From DASXMX01 sp036495445 (GTDB lineage Bacteria > Planctomycetota > Phycisphaerae > Tepidisphaerales > Tepidisphaeraceae): a stretch of DNA of 20,410 nt. Under the pieces are notes generated by a model. It was not told where the DNA came from. It saw only the letters and a list, made by a program, of their open reading frames with translations, and did no database searches. Where the stretch lies: contig DASXMX010000591.1 in NCBI GenBank assembly GCA_036495445.1, forward strand, positions 1-20,410. Direction: 5' to 3'. Below, piece after piece: positions 6,974 to 13,427 of this stretch; position 1 is the stretch's first letter, and the number at the start of each line of letters is the position of its first letter. A program made the position numbers and the translations under genes.

Positions 6974-8670
6974 TAGGCTGATCGCGCGGCAGGCTTCGGG
7001 GTGGCGGACGTTGACGACGACGGAACGGACGGAGCAGACGCCGCGGCCCGGGCAGGCGTTTTGGCGGCTGCGGGCAGCAGCGCGCTCCACTTGGCGAACA
7101 GGTAGAGGATCGGCGCCGCCGCCCACTGCGGGCGGATGTCGCGCGGGCGGATCCCGAGCATCCCCGTCTCCTCCTGCAATTCGGGGCCGCGGCCCAGGGC
7201 GCTGGCGGGGATGTAGACGATCGTATGGCAGAAGTCCTCCGCCGCCGCGACGATTTCGGGCGTGTATCTCAGCAGCATCTTCCGCAGCGCCGCCGACGTC
7301 CGTTCAATCCGCGGGATGTCGACGAGGGCCATGTCCGTTCCCGGCTGCGACGGGTCGGGCAGCAGCGGCTCGGTCGAGAGGTCCTCCTCCAGCAGCGGGG
7401 CCCAGATGTCGGCCTTCGAGACCACCACCACCAGCGGGCGGTCGTGCTTGTTCTGCGGCGAAAGCCCCGCGTACCGCCGGACGCGCGACGCGGCCTCCGT
7501 CAGGATCGTCTCCTGCCGCAGCGTCCGGGCGGCACGGTAGAGCTGCGGGTCGTCGCTGCACATCCGGCAATGCTCGCGGAAGCCGGGGTGCTGGGTCGGG
7601 TCGAAGAGGAACATCAGCGCCTTCGAGCGGGCCATATGCTGCGTGCCCGGTGCGGCGGCCGAGTCCATGCCGGGCTGGAAGTGCTCGCCGGCGTTGTCGT
7701 ACAGGCACATCACCCGGAGGCGGTCGCTGGCCGCGGGCTTCGCCTGCGTGCGCATCGTGAACAGGAACGGCCTCGGCAGGCTGACGATCTGCTGGCCGAG
7801 GCGGATCTGGTCGTACAGTTCGCCCTGCAGTTCGGTCTTGCGGATCGAGACGAGGCGGTCGGCCTCGCCGTTGACGAAGAGCGTCTCCTCGTAGCGGTGA
7901 ATGCTGAGGTTCGAAAGGGCGTCGGCGTCGTTGAAGACGATCGCGAACCGGTCGCGGAGCGTCCGCCGGAGTTCCCATGTCATGCTTGCCAGCAGGTGGG
8001 ACTTCCCGCTGGCGGGCGCGCCGATCAGCGAGACGAAGATCGGCGGCGTCTCGATCAGTGCCCGCGGGATGATCAGGTGGCACCTGGGACAGGCGAGCAC
8101 CTGGCACGACATGTCGCGGGCGTCCAGCGCCTCGCCGGCCGCGTTGAACCGGCTCGGCAGGAACCGGGCCGGGGCCTCGGGGCCGAGCACCGGGTCGCCC
8201 ATCAGCTCGACGTGCTGCGCGACCCACAGAATCTCGTGCGGCTCGAACGCGTGCCAGCAGTGGGGACACGTGATCTTCGGGAGGAGATTCGGTGGAACCG
8301 AGCCGTGGAGGCTCGCGACGATCTGTTTGGCTTCCTCGGCCGCGTCATCGGCGGGAGAGACATCGCTCTTCTTCTCAGGCGTGGTCTGTGGGCTGTTTTG
8401 TCCGTTCGCGTTGCGCTGAGAGATGCACGCGTCGCACGTGACTTGCCCGGCGAGTTCGCGCAGTTCGGCGGCGGGGTGTTCGGTGCCACAAGCGCCGCAA
8501 CGGAAGCGAGGGCCGTCGGCGTCCGACCCGGGAGCGCCGTCCGTCGCAACGCGGAGTTCGCGGAAGCAGTCGTCGCACCACGCCGCCTCCGCGGTGTCGG
8601 TGCGGAAATGCCCCGGAACGACATCGGTGCCGCACCTTTCGCACGTGCGGCGGCCTGCGACCCGCGTCAT
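6973..8670 (-). CDS. Zinc-ribbon GTPase of a GTPase-associated (GAP1) system
   Basis: 565 residues. The N-terminal third carries three Cys4 zinc-binding modules: CERC (10-13) with CDDC (32-35), CGAC (58-61) with CDAC (79-82), and CPHC (135-138) with CPRC (194-197). The NTPase domain follows: Walker A GAPASGKS (217-224), a DxxG switch DNAGE (325-329) and SKAD (418-421) as the base-specificity motif. This matches the 'double-GTPase' type of GTPase found with GAP1 proteins (family recalled). The final 35 residues are Ala/Ser/Pro-rich. The frame is open to a GTG at 8703, but I prefer ATG 8670 because the first Cys pair then lies near the start. It leads a three-gene operon. A TAAAAT hexamer (8769-8774, minus strand) is a weak -10 candidate. 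It may act as the NTP-dependent switch or sensor of a defence or stress system. Confidence 0.88.
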   Translation of the reverse strand: MTRVAGRRTCERCGTDVVPGHFRTDTAEAAWCDDCFRELRVATDGAPGSDADGPRFRCGACGTEHPAAELRELAGQVTCDACISQRNANGQNSPQTTPEKKSDVSPADDAAEEAKQIVASLHGSVPPNLLPKITCPHCWHAFEPHEILWVAQHVELMGDPVLGPEAPARFLPSRFNAAGEALDARDMSCQVLACPRCHLIIPRALIETPPIFVSLIGAPASGKSHLLASMTWELRRTLRDRFAIVFNDADALSNLSIHRYEETLFVNGEADRLVSIRKTELQGELYDQIRLGQQIVSLPRPFLFTMRTQAKPAASDRLRVMCLYDNAGEHFQPGMDSAAAPGTQHMARSKALMFLFDPTQHPGFREHCRMCSDDPQLYRAARTLRQETILTEAASRVRRYAGLSPQNKHDRPLVVVVSKADIWAPLLEEDLSTEPLLPDPSQPGTDMALVDIPRIERTSAALRKMLLRYTPEIVAAAEDFCHTIVYIPASALGRGPELQEETGMLGIRPRDIRPQWAAAPILYLFAKWSALLPAAAKTPARAAASAPSVPSSSTSATPKPAARSA

Positions 8671-8828
8671 CGCCAACCCCCGACTGCTGCGGACGTGGAA
8701 CACAGATCAGGTTGATGCAAGTAAGTCGTTGCCATCCTGCCGGGCGGACTGGACCGCTCGGGCCATCCATTTTAGTCGATTCGAGCACGGAAGGATACCC
8801 AGCGCGGATTCGAGCGACTGCACCGAGC

Positions 8829-8857
8829 GGGTGGCATGCGCATGTACTCACGCCCGT
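8829..8857 (+). repeat. GGTGGCATG hairpin repeat, copy 2
   Basis: Plus-strand orientation; GGGTGGCATGCGCATGTACT followed by CACGCCCGT. It is a somewhat decayed copy (GCGCATG / TACT / CACGCCC pairs imperfectly). It faces copy 3 across an 18-nt spacer, so the two together can form a long stem-loop. Confidence 0.7.
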
Positions 8858-8875
8858 TTCTTTCAATTCGAAGAG

Positions 8876-8906
8876 CACGGGCATGAGTACATGCCCCATG
8901 CCACCC
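8876..8906 (-). repeat. GGTGGCATG hairpin repeat, copy 3
   Basis: Inverted partner of copy 2. On the minus strand it reads GGGTGGCATGGGGCATGTAC then TCATGCCCGTGC, one G longer than the other copies. The internal stem GGGCATG / TACT / CATGCCC is intact. Confidence 0.72.
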
Positions 8907-9111
8907 AACGGACGCTCGGTTGAGCTGCCGATCAGGATGTGCGGATCACCTGTCGAGATTGCCCACGCCGGCGAATACCACCACTTTCATGCAAGCCTTC
9001 ATGTTCAAGGCGGGGCAGAATGCCAAGCGGATACCGTGGTCGGCCGCATTGTCGCGCGGACGCTGTCGAGAATGTCACCGTCCGTGCCGCGTCAAGCAGT
9101 TCACATTGTTG

Positions 9112-9140
9112 TTGACGAGCCCGCCTGACGATGAGACAAT
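9112..9140 (+). promoter_or_regulatory. Sigma-70-type promoter of the LEPR-XLL gene
   Basis: TTGACG (9112-9117), exactly 17 bp, then GACAAT (9135-9140). The predicted start near 9147 leaves about a 36-nt leader containing AAGGGGA just before ATG 9183. It is one of the two cleanest promoters in the window. Confidence 0.7.
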
Positions 9141-9182
9141 ACGTTTTCGCAGATCGATTCCTCACAGCCAAGGGGACAAGCT

Positions 9183-10277
9183 ATGACCGATTCCATTCGC
9201 GGCCGAACGCCCACTTCGCGTTCGATTCACGATGTCTCCTTACCCATGGTCCAATCGCTCGAACCGCGCCAGTTGCTGTCGGTCGCCCCTGCGGCGACGG
9301 CGGTGACCCCGGTCCGGGGGAAGCCGGTGCCGGTGAAGGCGGTCGAGGGGCAGCCGTTCACCAACACCACGGTCGAGACGTTCACCGCCAGCCCGACGTC
9401 CGCCTTTACCGCCACCATCAACTGGGGCGACAAGTCGACCCCGTCGACCGGCACCGTAACTGGCGACGGAGCGGGCAACTTCACCGTGGCCGGCGGCCAC
9501 GATTATGCGAAGTTCGGCAACTACCACATCAAGGTCACGCTGGCGAACCCCTCGACCAGCAAATCGACCACCTTGTCCTCGCTGGCGAAGGTGAGCGATG
9601 CGGCGCTGTCGGCCAGCGGGACCAGCTTCACGACGCAAAAGGGGACGTTATTCGTCGGCGCGGTCGCGACGTTCACCGATGCAGACCCGAACGCCGTCGC
9701 CACGCCCAAGGCGACGGAGACGGCGATGATCAACTGGGGCGACGGGACCGTGTCGGCCGGCACGATCACGCAGGCGACGCCCGGCGGGCCGTTCACGGTT
9801 TCGGGCAAGCACACCTACGGCGTCGCGAAGACGTTCAACCTGACGACGCTGATCCGCGACTCGGGCGGATCGAAGGCCACCGCCACCGGCCAGGCCACCA
9901 TCCTCGGGCCGCAAGGGACGACCACCCCGACCCTGATCGGCGACTTCAAGGGCTCGATCAAGGTCAGCACGTTCGGCGTCAGCACGAGCCACAGCTTCGA
10001 GCTTCAGATCACCGGCCAGGACCTCAACGGCATCATGGGGAACGTGATCATCGACGGCGTCCAAGCCTTCAGCGGTACGCTCCCGGCCGGTGGCGTGGGC
10101 GAACTGACCAACGGCAACGTCAAATACACCTTCACCACCAGCGGCATCAGCGGCGTCGTCTCGGGCCACATCTCCCCCGACGGCAAGCACATCACCAGCG
10201 GCTTCTTCCAAGCCAGCGGCCTGCCGGTCCCGGGCCTCAGCAGCATCCACGGGTCGTACACGGCAGACCTGCAGTGA
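9183..10277 (+). CDS. LEPR-XLL surface/secreted protein with two PKD-like repeats
   Basis: 364 residues. SLEPRQLLSV (25-34) is the LEPRxLL motif typical of planctomycete exported proteins; it sits after a short basic, non-hydrophobic N-terminus rather than a classical signal peptide. Two PKD-like beta domains follow, marked by ATINWGDKS (77-85) and MINWGDGTVS (near 181-190), each leading to a G-H-x-Y turn (GGHDYAKFGNY, GKHTYGVAKTF). The C-terminal third (about 250-364) is another Gly/Thr/Ser-rich beta domain that I do not recognise. ATG 9183 is preceded by AAGGGGA and by a good promoter. PKD-like repeats suggest adhesion, carbohydrate or cell-surface roles. At this size it is small for a family often over 1000 residues. 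Function is otherwise unknown. Confidence 0.85.
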   Translation: MTDSIRGRTPTSRSIHDVSLPMVQSLEPRQLLSVAPAATAVTPVRGKPVPVKAVEGQPFTNTTVETFTASPTSAFTATINWGDKSTPSTGTVTGDGAGNFTVAGGHDYAKFGNYHIKVTLANPSTSKSTTLSSLAKVSDAALSASGTSFTTQKGTLFVGAVATFTDADPNAVATPKATETAMINWGDGTVSAGTITQATPGGPFTVSGKHTYGVAKTFNLTTLIRDSGGSKATATGQATILGPQGTTTPTLIGDFKGSIKVSTFGVSTSHSFELQITGQDLNGIMGNVIIDGVQAFSGTLPAGGVGELTNGNVKYTFTTSGISGVVSGHISPDGKHITSGFFQASGLPVPGLSSIHGSYTADLQ

Positions 10278-10320
10278 GGACGATCGCTGACTTTGGATTG
10301 CGGATTGAAATGCTCGGCGC

Positions 10321-10384
10321 GTGAAACCTGATGAGTGAAACGTGACGAATGCCCGCGCGTCACGTTTCACTCATCAGGTTTCAC
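10321..10384. repeat. Perfect 27-bp palindrome with a 10-nt loop
   Basis: Left arm 10321-10347 and right arm 10358-10384 are exact reverse complements over 27 bp, with loop AATGCCCGCG. It sits between the convergent LEPR-XLL gene and the small exported protein, so it may act as a bidirectional terminator even though no classical T-run follows on either side. A diverged copy at 1313-1384 shows it belongs to a dispersed family. Just before it, 10291-10310 contains GATTGCGGATTGA, a fragment of another common short repeat type. Confidence 0.8.
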
Positions 10385-10394
10385 GTGCCCACGA

Positions 10395-10664
10395 TCATTT
10401 TTTCACGCCGACCGCCCGGGCGGACATGACGTACTCGATCGTCACGGTCGCGCCGACCTTGAGGTTTCCGGTCACCTTGGTGTCGGCGTTGCGGCCGATC
10501 TCCCAGCGGTCTCCGGCCTTGTCGACGGCGATGTAATCGTCGGTCACTTCCAGCACCTTTCCGGTGACCTGGTAGGTTTTGGGCGCCCGTGCGTAAATGG
10601 GGTTCGTGGCGATCAGCGCAGACGCGACGAGCAGGGCGGACAGGGTGGCGGTGATGCGGGACAT
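10395..10664 (-). CDS. Small exported protein of unknown function
   Basis: 89 residues. The N-terminus is a signal peptide (MSRITATLSALLVASALIA, then ARA near 24-26 as a likely cleavage site). The mature part of about 63 residues is beta-rich: VTGKVLEVTDDYIAVDKAGDRW, then a KVGATVTIEY stretch. This is the pattern of small OB-like or DUF5666-like periplasmic domains that read 'TG.V..V....i.v.......'. No catalytic residues or cysteines are present. ATG 10664 has AGGAGG (10668-10673) immediately upstream. It stands alone, convergent with the LEPR-XLL gene and divergent from the MOSC gene. The fold suggestion is a guess from sequence pattern. Confidence 0.75.
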   Translation of the reverse strand: MSRITATLSALLVASALIATNPIYARAPKTYQVTGKVLEVTDDYIAVDKAGDRWEIGRNADTKVTGNLKVGATVTIEYVMSARAVGVKK

Positions 10665-10740
10665 GGTCCTCCTCTCGTGTTGAGTCGAAGCGATATCCTA
10701 ACCCGGGTCCGCGGCCGAACGGTACGTCCATTCCGCCGAT

Positions 10741-10769
10741 TTGACCCACGACGAACAACGTCGAACAAT
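10741..10769 (+). promoter_or_regulatory. Sigma-70-type promoter of the MOSC gene
   Basis: TTGACC (10741-10746), 17 bp, AACAAT (10764-10769). Transcription would begin near 10776, giving about a 40-nt leader with AAGGAG at 10801-10806 before ATG 10816. This also argues against any translation start upstream of 10776. Confidence 0.65.
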
Positions 10770-10815
10770 TCCGCGAACCGCTTGGGAATCCCATGTTTCG
10801 AAGGAGCGTCGGCGA

Positions 10816-11484
10816 ATGAGCGAGCCGGTCTTGTTGTCGATCCAGGTGGGGATGCCGCGGGCGAACGGTGTCGCGGGGGCCGCCGATCCGATGGACCAGC
10901 CTTGGTTCAGCGGCTTTTACAAGGCGCCGGTGGCCGGTCCGGTGCGAGTGGGCCGCTTGAATTTGGCGGGCGACGGGCAGGCCGACCTGAGCGCCCACGG
11001 GGGGCCGGACCGGCCGATCCTCGCCTATTGTGCCGAGCACTACGACCGCTGGCGAGAGGAACGAGTCATCGACGACGCGCCATTCGGCTCGTTCGGCGAG
11101 AACTTCACGGTCTCCGGCCACCACGAATCAGAGGTCTGCATCGGCGACCAGTACGCGGTCGGCCCGGTGCGGCTGGAAGTCTCCCAGCCCCGCCAGCCCT
11201 GCTGGAAACTCGCCCGCCGCTGGCGGAACAAGGGAATCCCCGCCCTCGTCATTCGCCACGACCGCGGCGGGTGGTACCTTCGCGTGCTTGAACAGGGAAC
11301 GGTGGAAGCCGGGATGGGGGTCCAACTGCTCGACCGCCCCTTCCCCCAATGGACGATCGCCCGCGCCAATCACCTCCTGCGCCATGGCATGGAGGATCCC
11401 CAAACGTGTCGTGCACTGGCGGCTTGTCCCGCGATTTCCGCCGACTGGCGGCAGTACCTGAACAAGCGCGCCGACGCAAAGTAG
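10816..11484 (+). CDS. MOSC domain protein, YiiM-like
   Basis: 222 residues from ATG 10816 (AAGGAG at 10801-10806, 9 nt before). MOSC proteins bind or transfer sulfur for molybdenum cofactor. YiiM-type members reduce N-hydroxylated compounds using Moco. Seen here: SAHGGPDRPILAY (the H-G-G-x-D core, around residues 57-70), SFGENFTVSG (around 95-104) and SQPRQPCWKLARR (around 127-139), which holds the conserved cysteine expected to bind or transfer the cofactor. The C-terminal 60 residues form the short helical '3-alpha' domain typical of YiiM, lacking a ferredoxin domain. The gene has its own promoter and ends 48 bp from the convergent UXS gene. The family is clear; the substrate is unknown. 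Confidence 0.92.
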   Translation: MSEPVLLSIQVGMPRANGVAGAADPMDQPWFSGFYKAPVAGPVRVGRLNLAGDGQADLSAHGGPDRPILAYCAEHYDRWREERVIDDAPFGSFGENFTVSGHHESEVCIGDQYAVGPVRLEVSQPRQPCWKLARRWRNKGIPALVIRHDRGGWYLRVLEQGTVEAGMGVQLLDRPFPQWTIARANHLLRHGMEDPQTCRALAACPAISADWRQYLNKRADAK

Positions 11485-11532
11485 GGCGCGGCCCCGCTTT
11501 CGAGCTGGGCGGCTACCGTCGGGATCTCCCGG

Positions 11533-12474
11533 TCAATTCCGCTTCAACTCGTCCCGATAGGACTCGATCATCTTGGCAAGTCCTTCGCGTCGCGAGATCT
11601 GAGGTTGCCAGCCGAGGATCTGGCGGGCGCGGGAGATGTCGGGGCAGCGGACGCGGGGGTCGTCGGGCGGCATCGGCTGGTGGACGATCTGGCTCCGCGT
11701 CCCCGGCACCAGGCCGATGATTTCCTTCGCGATCTGCAGGATCGTGATCTCCTCGGGGTTGCCGAGGTTGATCGGCTCGTGGAAATCGCACTCCATCGTC
11801 AGGTTGATCCCGCGCACCAGGTCCGACACATAGCAGAGGCTGCGGGTCTGCCGGCCGTCGCCGAAGACGGTGATCGGCTCGTCGTTGAGCGCCTGGCGGA
11901 TGAAGCTGATGACGACGCGGCCGTCGTACGGGTCCATCCGCGGGCCGTAGGTGTTGAAGATCCGGATCAACCGCGTGTCCGCGCCGCGCTCGCGGTGATA
12001 GGCCATCGTGCAGGCTTCGCTGAACCGCTTGGCCTCGTCGTACATGCTCCGCAGCCCGATCGGGTTGACGTTGCCCCAGTAGTCCTCCCGCTGCGGGTGG
12101 ACGGCGGGGTCGCCGTAGCACTCGCTGGTGCTGGCCATCAGGAACCGCGCGCCCTTGGCAAGCGACAGTTCCAGCAGGTTCCACGTCCCCTGGCTGTTCA
12201 CCTTCAGCGTCGCCACCTGGTGCTTCACGTATCCGACCGGCGAGGCGGGCGACGCCATGTGGTAGATGCGGTCGATCGGCGCGTCGATCTCCAGCGGCTC
12301 GATCACGTTATGGCGGATGAAGCGGAAGCGGGAATTGCCCTCCAGGTGTGCGACGTTCTGCGGCTTGCCCGTGATGAAATTGTCTACCCCGACCACCTCG
12401 TGCCCCTGCGAAAGCAGCAAGTCCGTCAAGTGGGAGCCCAGAAAGCCGGCGGCACCGGAAATAAGGATTCGCAT
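11533..12474 (-). CDS. UDP-glucuronic acid decarboxylase (UDP-xylose synthase)
   Basis: 313 residues; NAD-dependent short-chain dehydrogenase/reductase that converts UDP-glucuronate to UDP-xylose and CO2 in the cytoplasm. Seen: NAD-binding GAAGFLGSH (7-15), DNFITG (31-36), HMASPASP (72-79), the catalytic STSECYGDP (115-123), Y145 and K149 in SMYDEAKR, RIFNTYGPRM, and GDGRQTRSLCYVSDLVRG, all diagnostic of the UXS group rather than general epimerases. ATG 12474 fits the family start; AAGGA lies a rather long 11 nt upstream. It is last in the order YfhO-like, glycosyltransferase, UXS, so UDP-xylose may feed a surface glycan. An inverted-repeat element separates it from the glycosyltransferase gene. 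Confidence 0.94.
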   Translation of the reverse strand: MRILISGAAGFLGSHLTDLLLSQGHEVVGVDNFITGKPQNVAHLEGNSRFRFIRHNVIEPLEIDAPIDRIYHMASPASPVGYVKHQVATLKVNSQGTWNLLELSLAKGARFLMASTSECYGDPAVHPQREDYWGNVNPIGLRSMYDEAKRFSEACTMAYHRERGADTRLIRIFNTYGPRMDPYDGRVVISFIRQALNDEPITVFGDGRQTRSLCYVSDLVRGINLTMECDFHEPINLGNPEEITILQIAKEIIGLVPGTRSQIVHQPMPPDDPRVRCPDISRARQILGWQPQISRREGLAKMIESYRDELKRN

Positions 12475-12483
12475 CGTAAATAA

Positions 12484-12562
12484 CGTCCTTCGTCCCTTGT
12501 CCGTTGTCACTCGCAATCCCCGATCCCTTGCAAAGGACCAAGGACGAAGGACCAATGACGAG
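12484..12562. repeat. Imperfect inverted-repeat element between glycosyltransferase and UXS genes
   Basis: Left side 12484-12513 and right side 12533-12562 are near reverse complements built from AAGGACGAAGGAC and GGACCAAGGAC blocks, with a 19-nt centre. It fills almost the whole 91-bp gap between the two genes. It resembles the 'CCAAGGACGAAGGACC' type of dispersed repeat in planctomycete genomes (recalled, not searched). As it lies in the putative operon, its hairpin could attenuate UXS expression. Confidence 0.6.
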
Positions 12563-12565
12563 CGT

Positions 12566-13342
12566 CTAGTCCCAAAACCCGAATCGAATAATTGCCAGCA
12601 CGGCTTTGACGCCGTCCTTCCAGGTGATCTTTTTCCCCTCTTCATAGGTCCGGCCGTAATAGGCGACGCCCACCTCGTAAATCCTCAGCCGCGGCCGCAG
12701 CTTGGCGATCTTGGCGGTCACTTCCGGCTCGAAGCCGAACCGGTCGCACTTGAGCGTGATCCGATCCAGCACGCTCTTGCGAAACACCTTGTAGCACACC
12801 TCCATGTCCGTCAGATTGAGGTTGGTGAACATGTTGCTCATGGCGGTCAGGCAGTGGTTGACGACGCTGTGCCAGTAATACATGACCCGGTGCGGCTCGC
12901 CGATGAACCGGCTGCCGTAGACCACGTCCGCCTTGCCCTCGAGGATCGGCTCCAGCAGCTTCGTGTAATCATCGGGGTCGTATTCGAGGTCGGCGTCCTG
13001 GACGATCACCAGGTCACCGCTGGCGCGCGCGAACCCGTCCCGCAGGGCGGCGCCTTTGCCCTCGTTCTTGGGCTTGTGATGGATCTGGAAGTCGACGCCG
13101 GGGAAATGGGCGGGCAGCTCGTCCAATTTGGCGGCCGTGCCATCGGTCGAGCAGTCGTTGACGCAGATGATCTCGCGGGTGACGTTGCGCGGGAGCTGCG
13201 CGTCCAGGACCATCCGGATCAGCGTCTGGATCGTCGCCGCCTCGTTGTAGACGGGGATGACGATCGACAACTTGGTTGTCGTCCCGACCGCTTCGATAGC
13301 GGGGGCCGCGACGTCGGCATTGGCGAGGGACGAAGACAACAT
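12566..13342 (-). CDS. Family 2 glycosyltransferase, polyprenyl-phosphate (DPM1-like) type
   Basis: 258 residues. A GT-A fold enzyme that transfers a sugar from a nucleotide donor, most likely to a polyprenyl phosphate carrier. Motifs: KLSIVIPVYNE (24-34), VNDCSTDGT (61-69), NEGKGAALRDGF (93-104), QDADLEYDP (115-123) with the metal-binding DAD, and YGSRFIGEPHRV. No C-terminal membrane helices, so it is probably peripheral to the membrane like DPM1. ATG 13342 was chosen; the open frame extends further to 13522 but that part runs through the promoter at 13398-13425. It lies 85 bp downstream of the YfhO-like membrane protein gene, which could use the polyprenyl-linked sugar. The donor sugar is unknown. 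Confidence 0.92.
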   Translation of the reverse strand: MLSSSLANADVAAPAIEAVGTTTKLSIVIPVYNEAATIQTLIRMVLDAQLPRNVTREIICVNDCSTDGTAAKLDELPAHFPGVDFQIHHKPKNEGKGAALRDGFARASGDLVIVQDADLEYDPDDYTKLLEPILEGKADVVYGSRFIGEPHRVMYYWHSVVNHCLTAMSNMFTNLNLTDMEVCYKVFRKSVLDRITLKCDRFGFEPEVTAKIAKLRPRLRIYEVGVAYYGRTYEEGKKITWKDGVKAVLAIIRFGFWD

Positions 13343-13397
13343 GGTTCGCGCGCAATAACCCTCATCCGGACCCGGCCGTCCGGCCGGTGGTCGGCGG

Positions 13398-13425
13398 ATT
13401 GTACTGGGGCGTTCAGTCACTGCAA
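13398..13425 (-). promoter_or_regulatory. Promoter for the glycosyltransferase gene
   Basis: On the minus strand: TTGCAG (13420-13425), 16 bp, TACAAT (13398-13403). A start near 13391 gives a leader of about 50 nt. It overlaps the last few bases before the YfhO-like stop (13428), so the glycosyltransferase and UXS genes may be expressed separately from the membrane protein. Confidence 0.5.
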
Positions 13426-13427
13426 TC

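Larger units (their letters stand above)
8671..9111. other. Intergenic region with hairpin repeats, no gene seen
   Basis: Divergent spacer between the GTPase operon (-) and the LEPR-XLL gene (+). It holds two inverted copies of the GGTGGCATG hairpin repeat (8829-8857 and 8876-8906), a weak minus-strand TAAAAT, and otherwise no recognisable coding sequence: short open frames here run through the repeats and have no ribosome sites or homology that I can see. Confidence 0.6.

Noticed and set aside
5459..6976. Long plus-strand open frame opposite the GAP1-like and helical genes (about 505 codons)
   Set aside because: It runs through a hairpin repeat and antisense to two coupled genes, and it has no domain signal or ribosome site.
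7225..8715. Long open frame on the plus strand opposite the GTPase gene (about 496 codons)
   Set aside because: It is a GC-rich shadow of the real minus-strand gene: composition is Arg/Val/Asp-skewed and has no recognisable domains, while the opposite strand has clear motifs.
9131..10324. Plus-strand frame overlapping the LEPR-XLL gene in another frame
   Set aside because: Arg/His/Gln-rich shadow. The 9183-10277 frame has the LEPRxLL motif, PKD-like repeats and a ribosome site.
10321..10384. Classical rho-independent terminator
   Set aside because: The stem is excellent, but no T-run follows directly on either strand and a relative occurs between divergent genes, so I list it as a repeat first.
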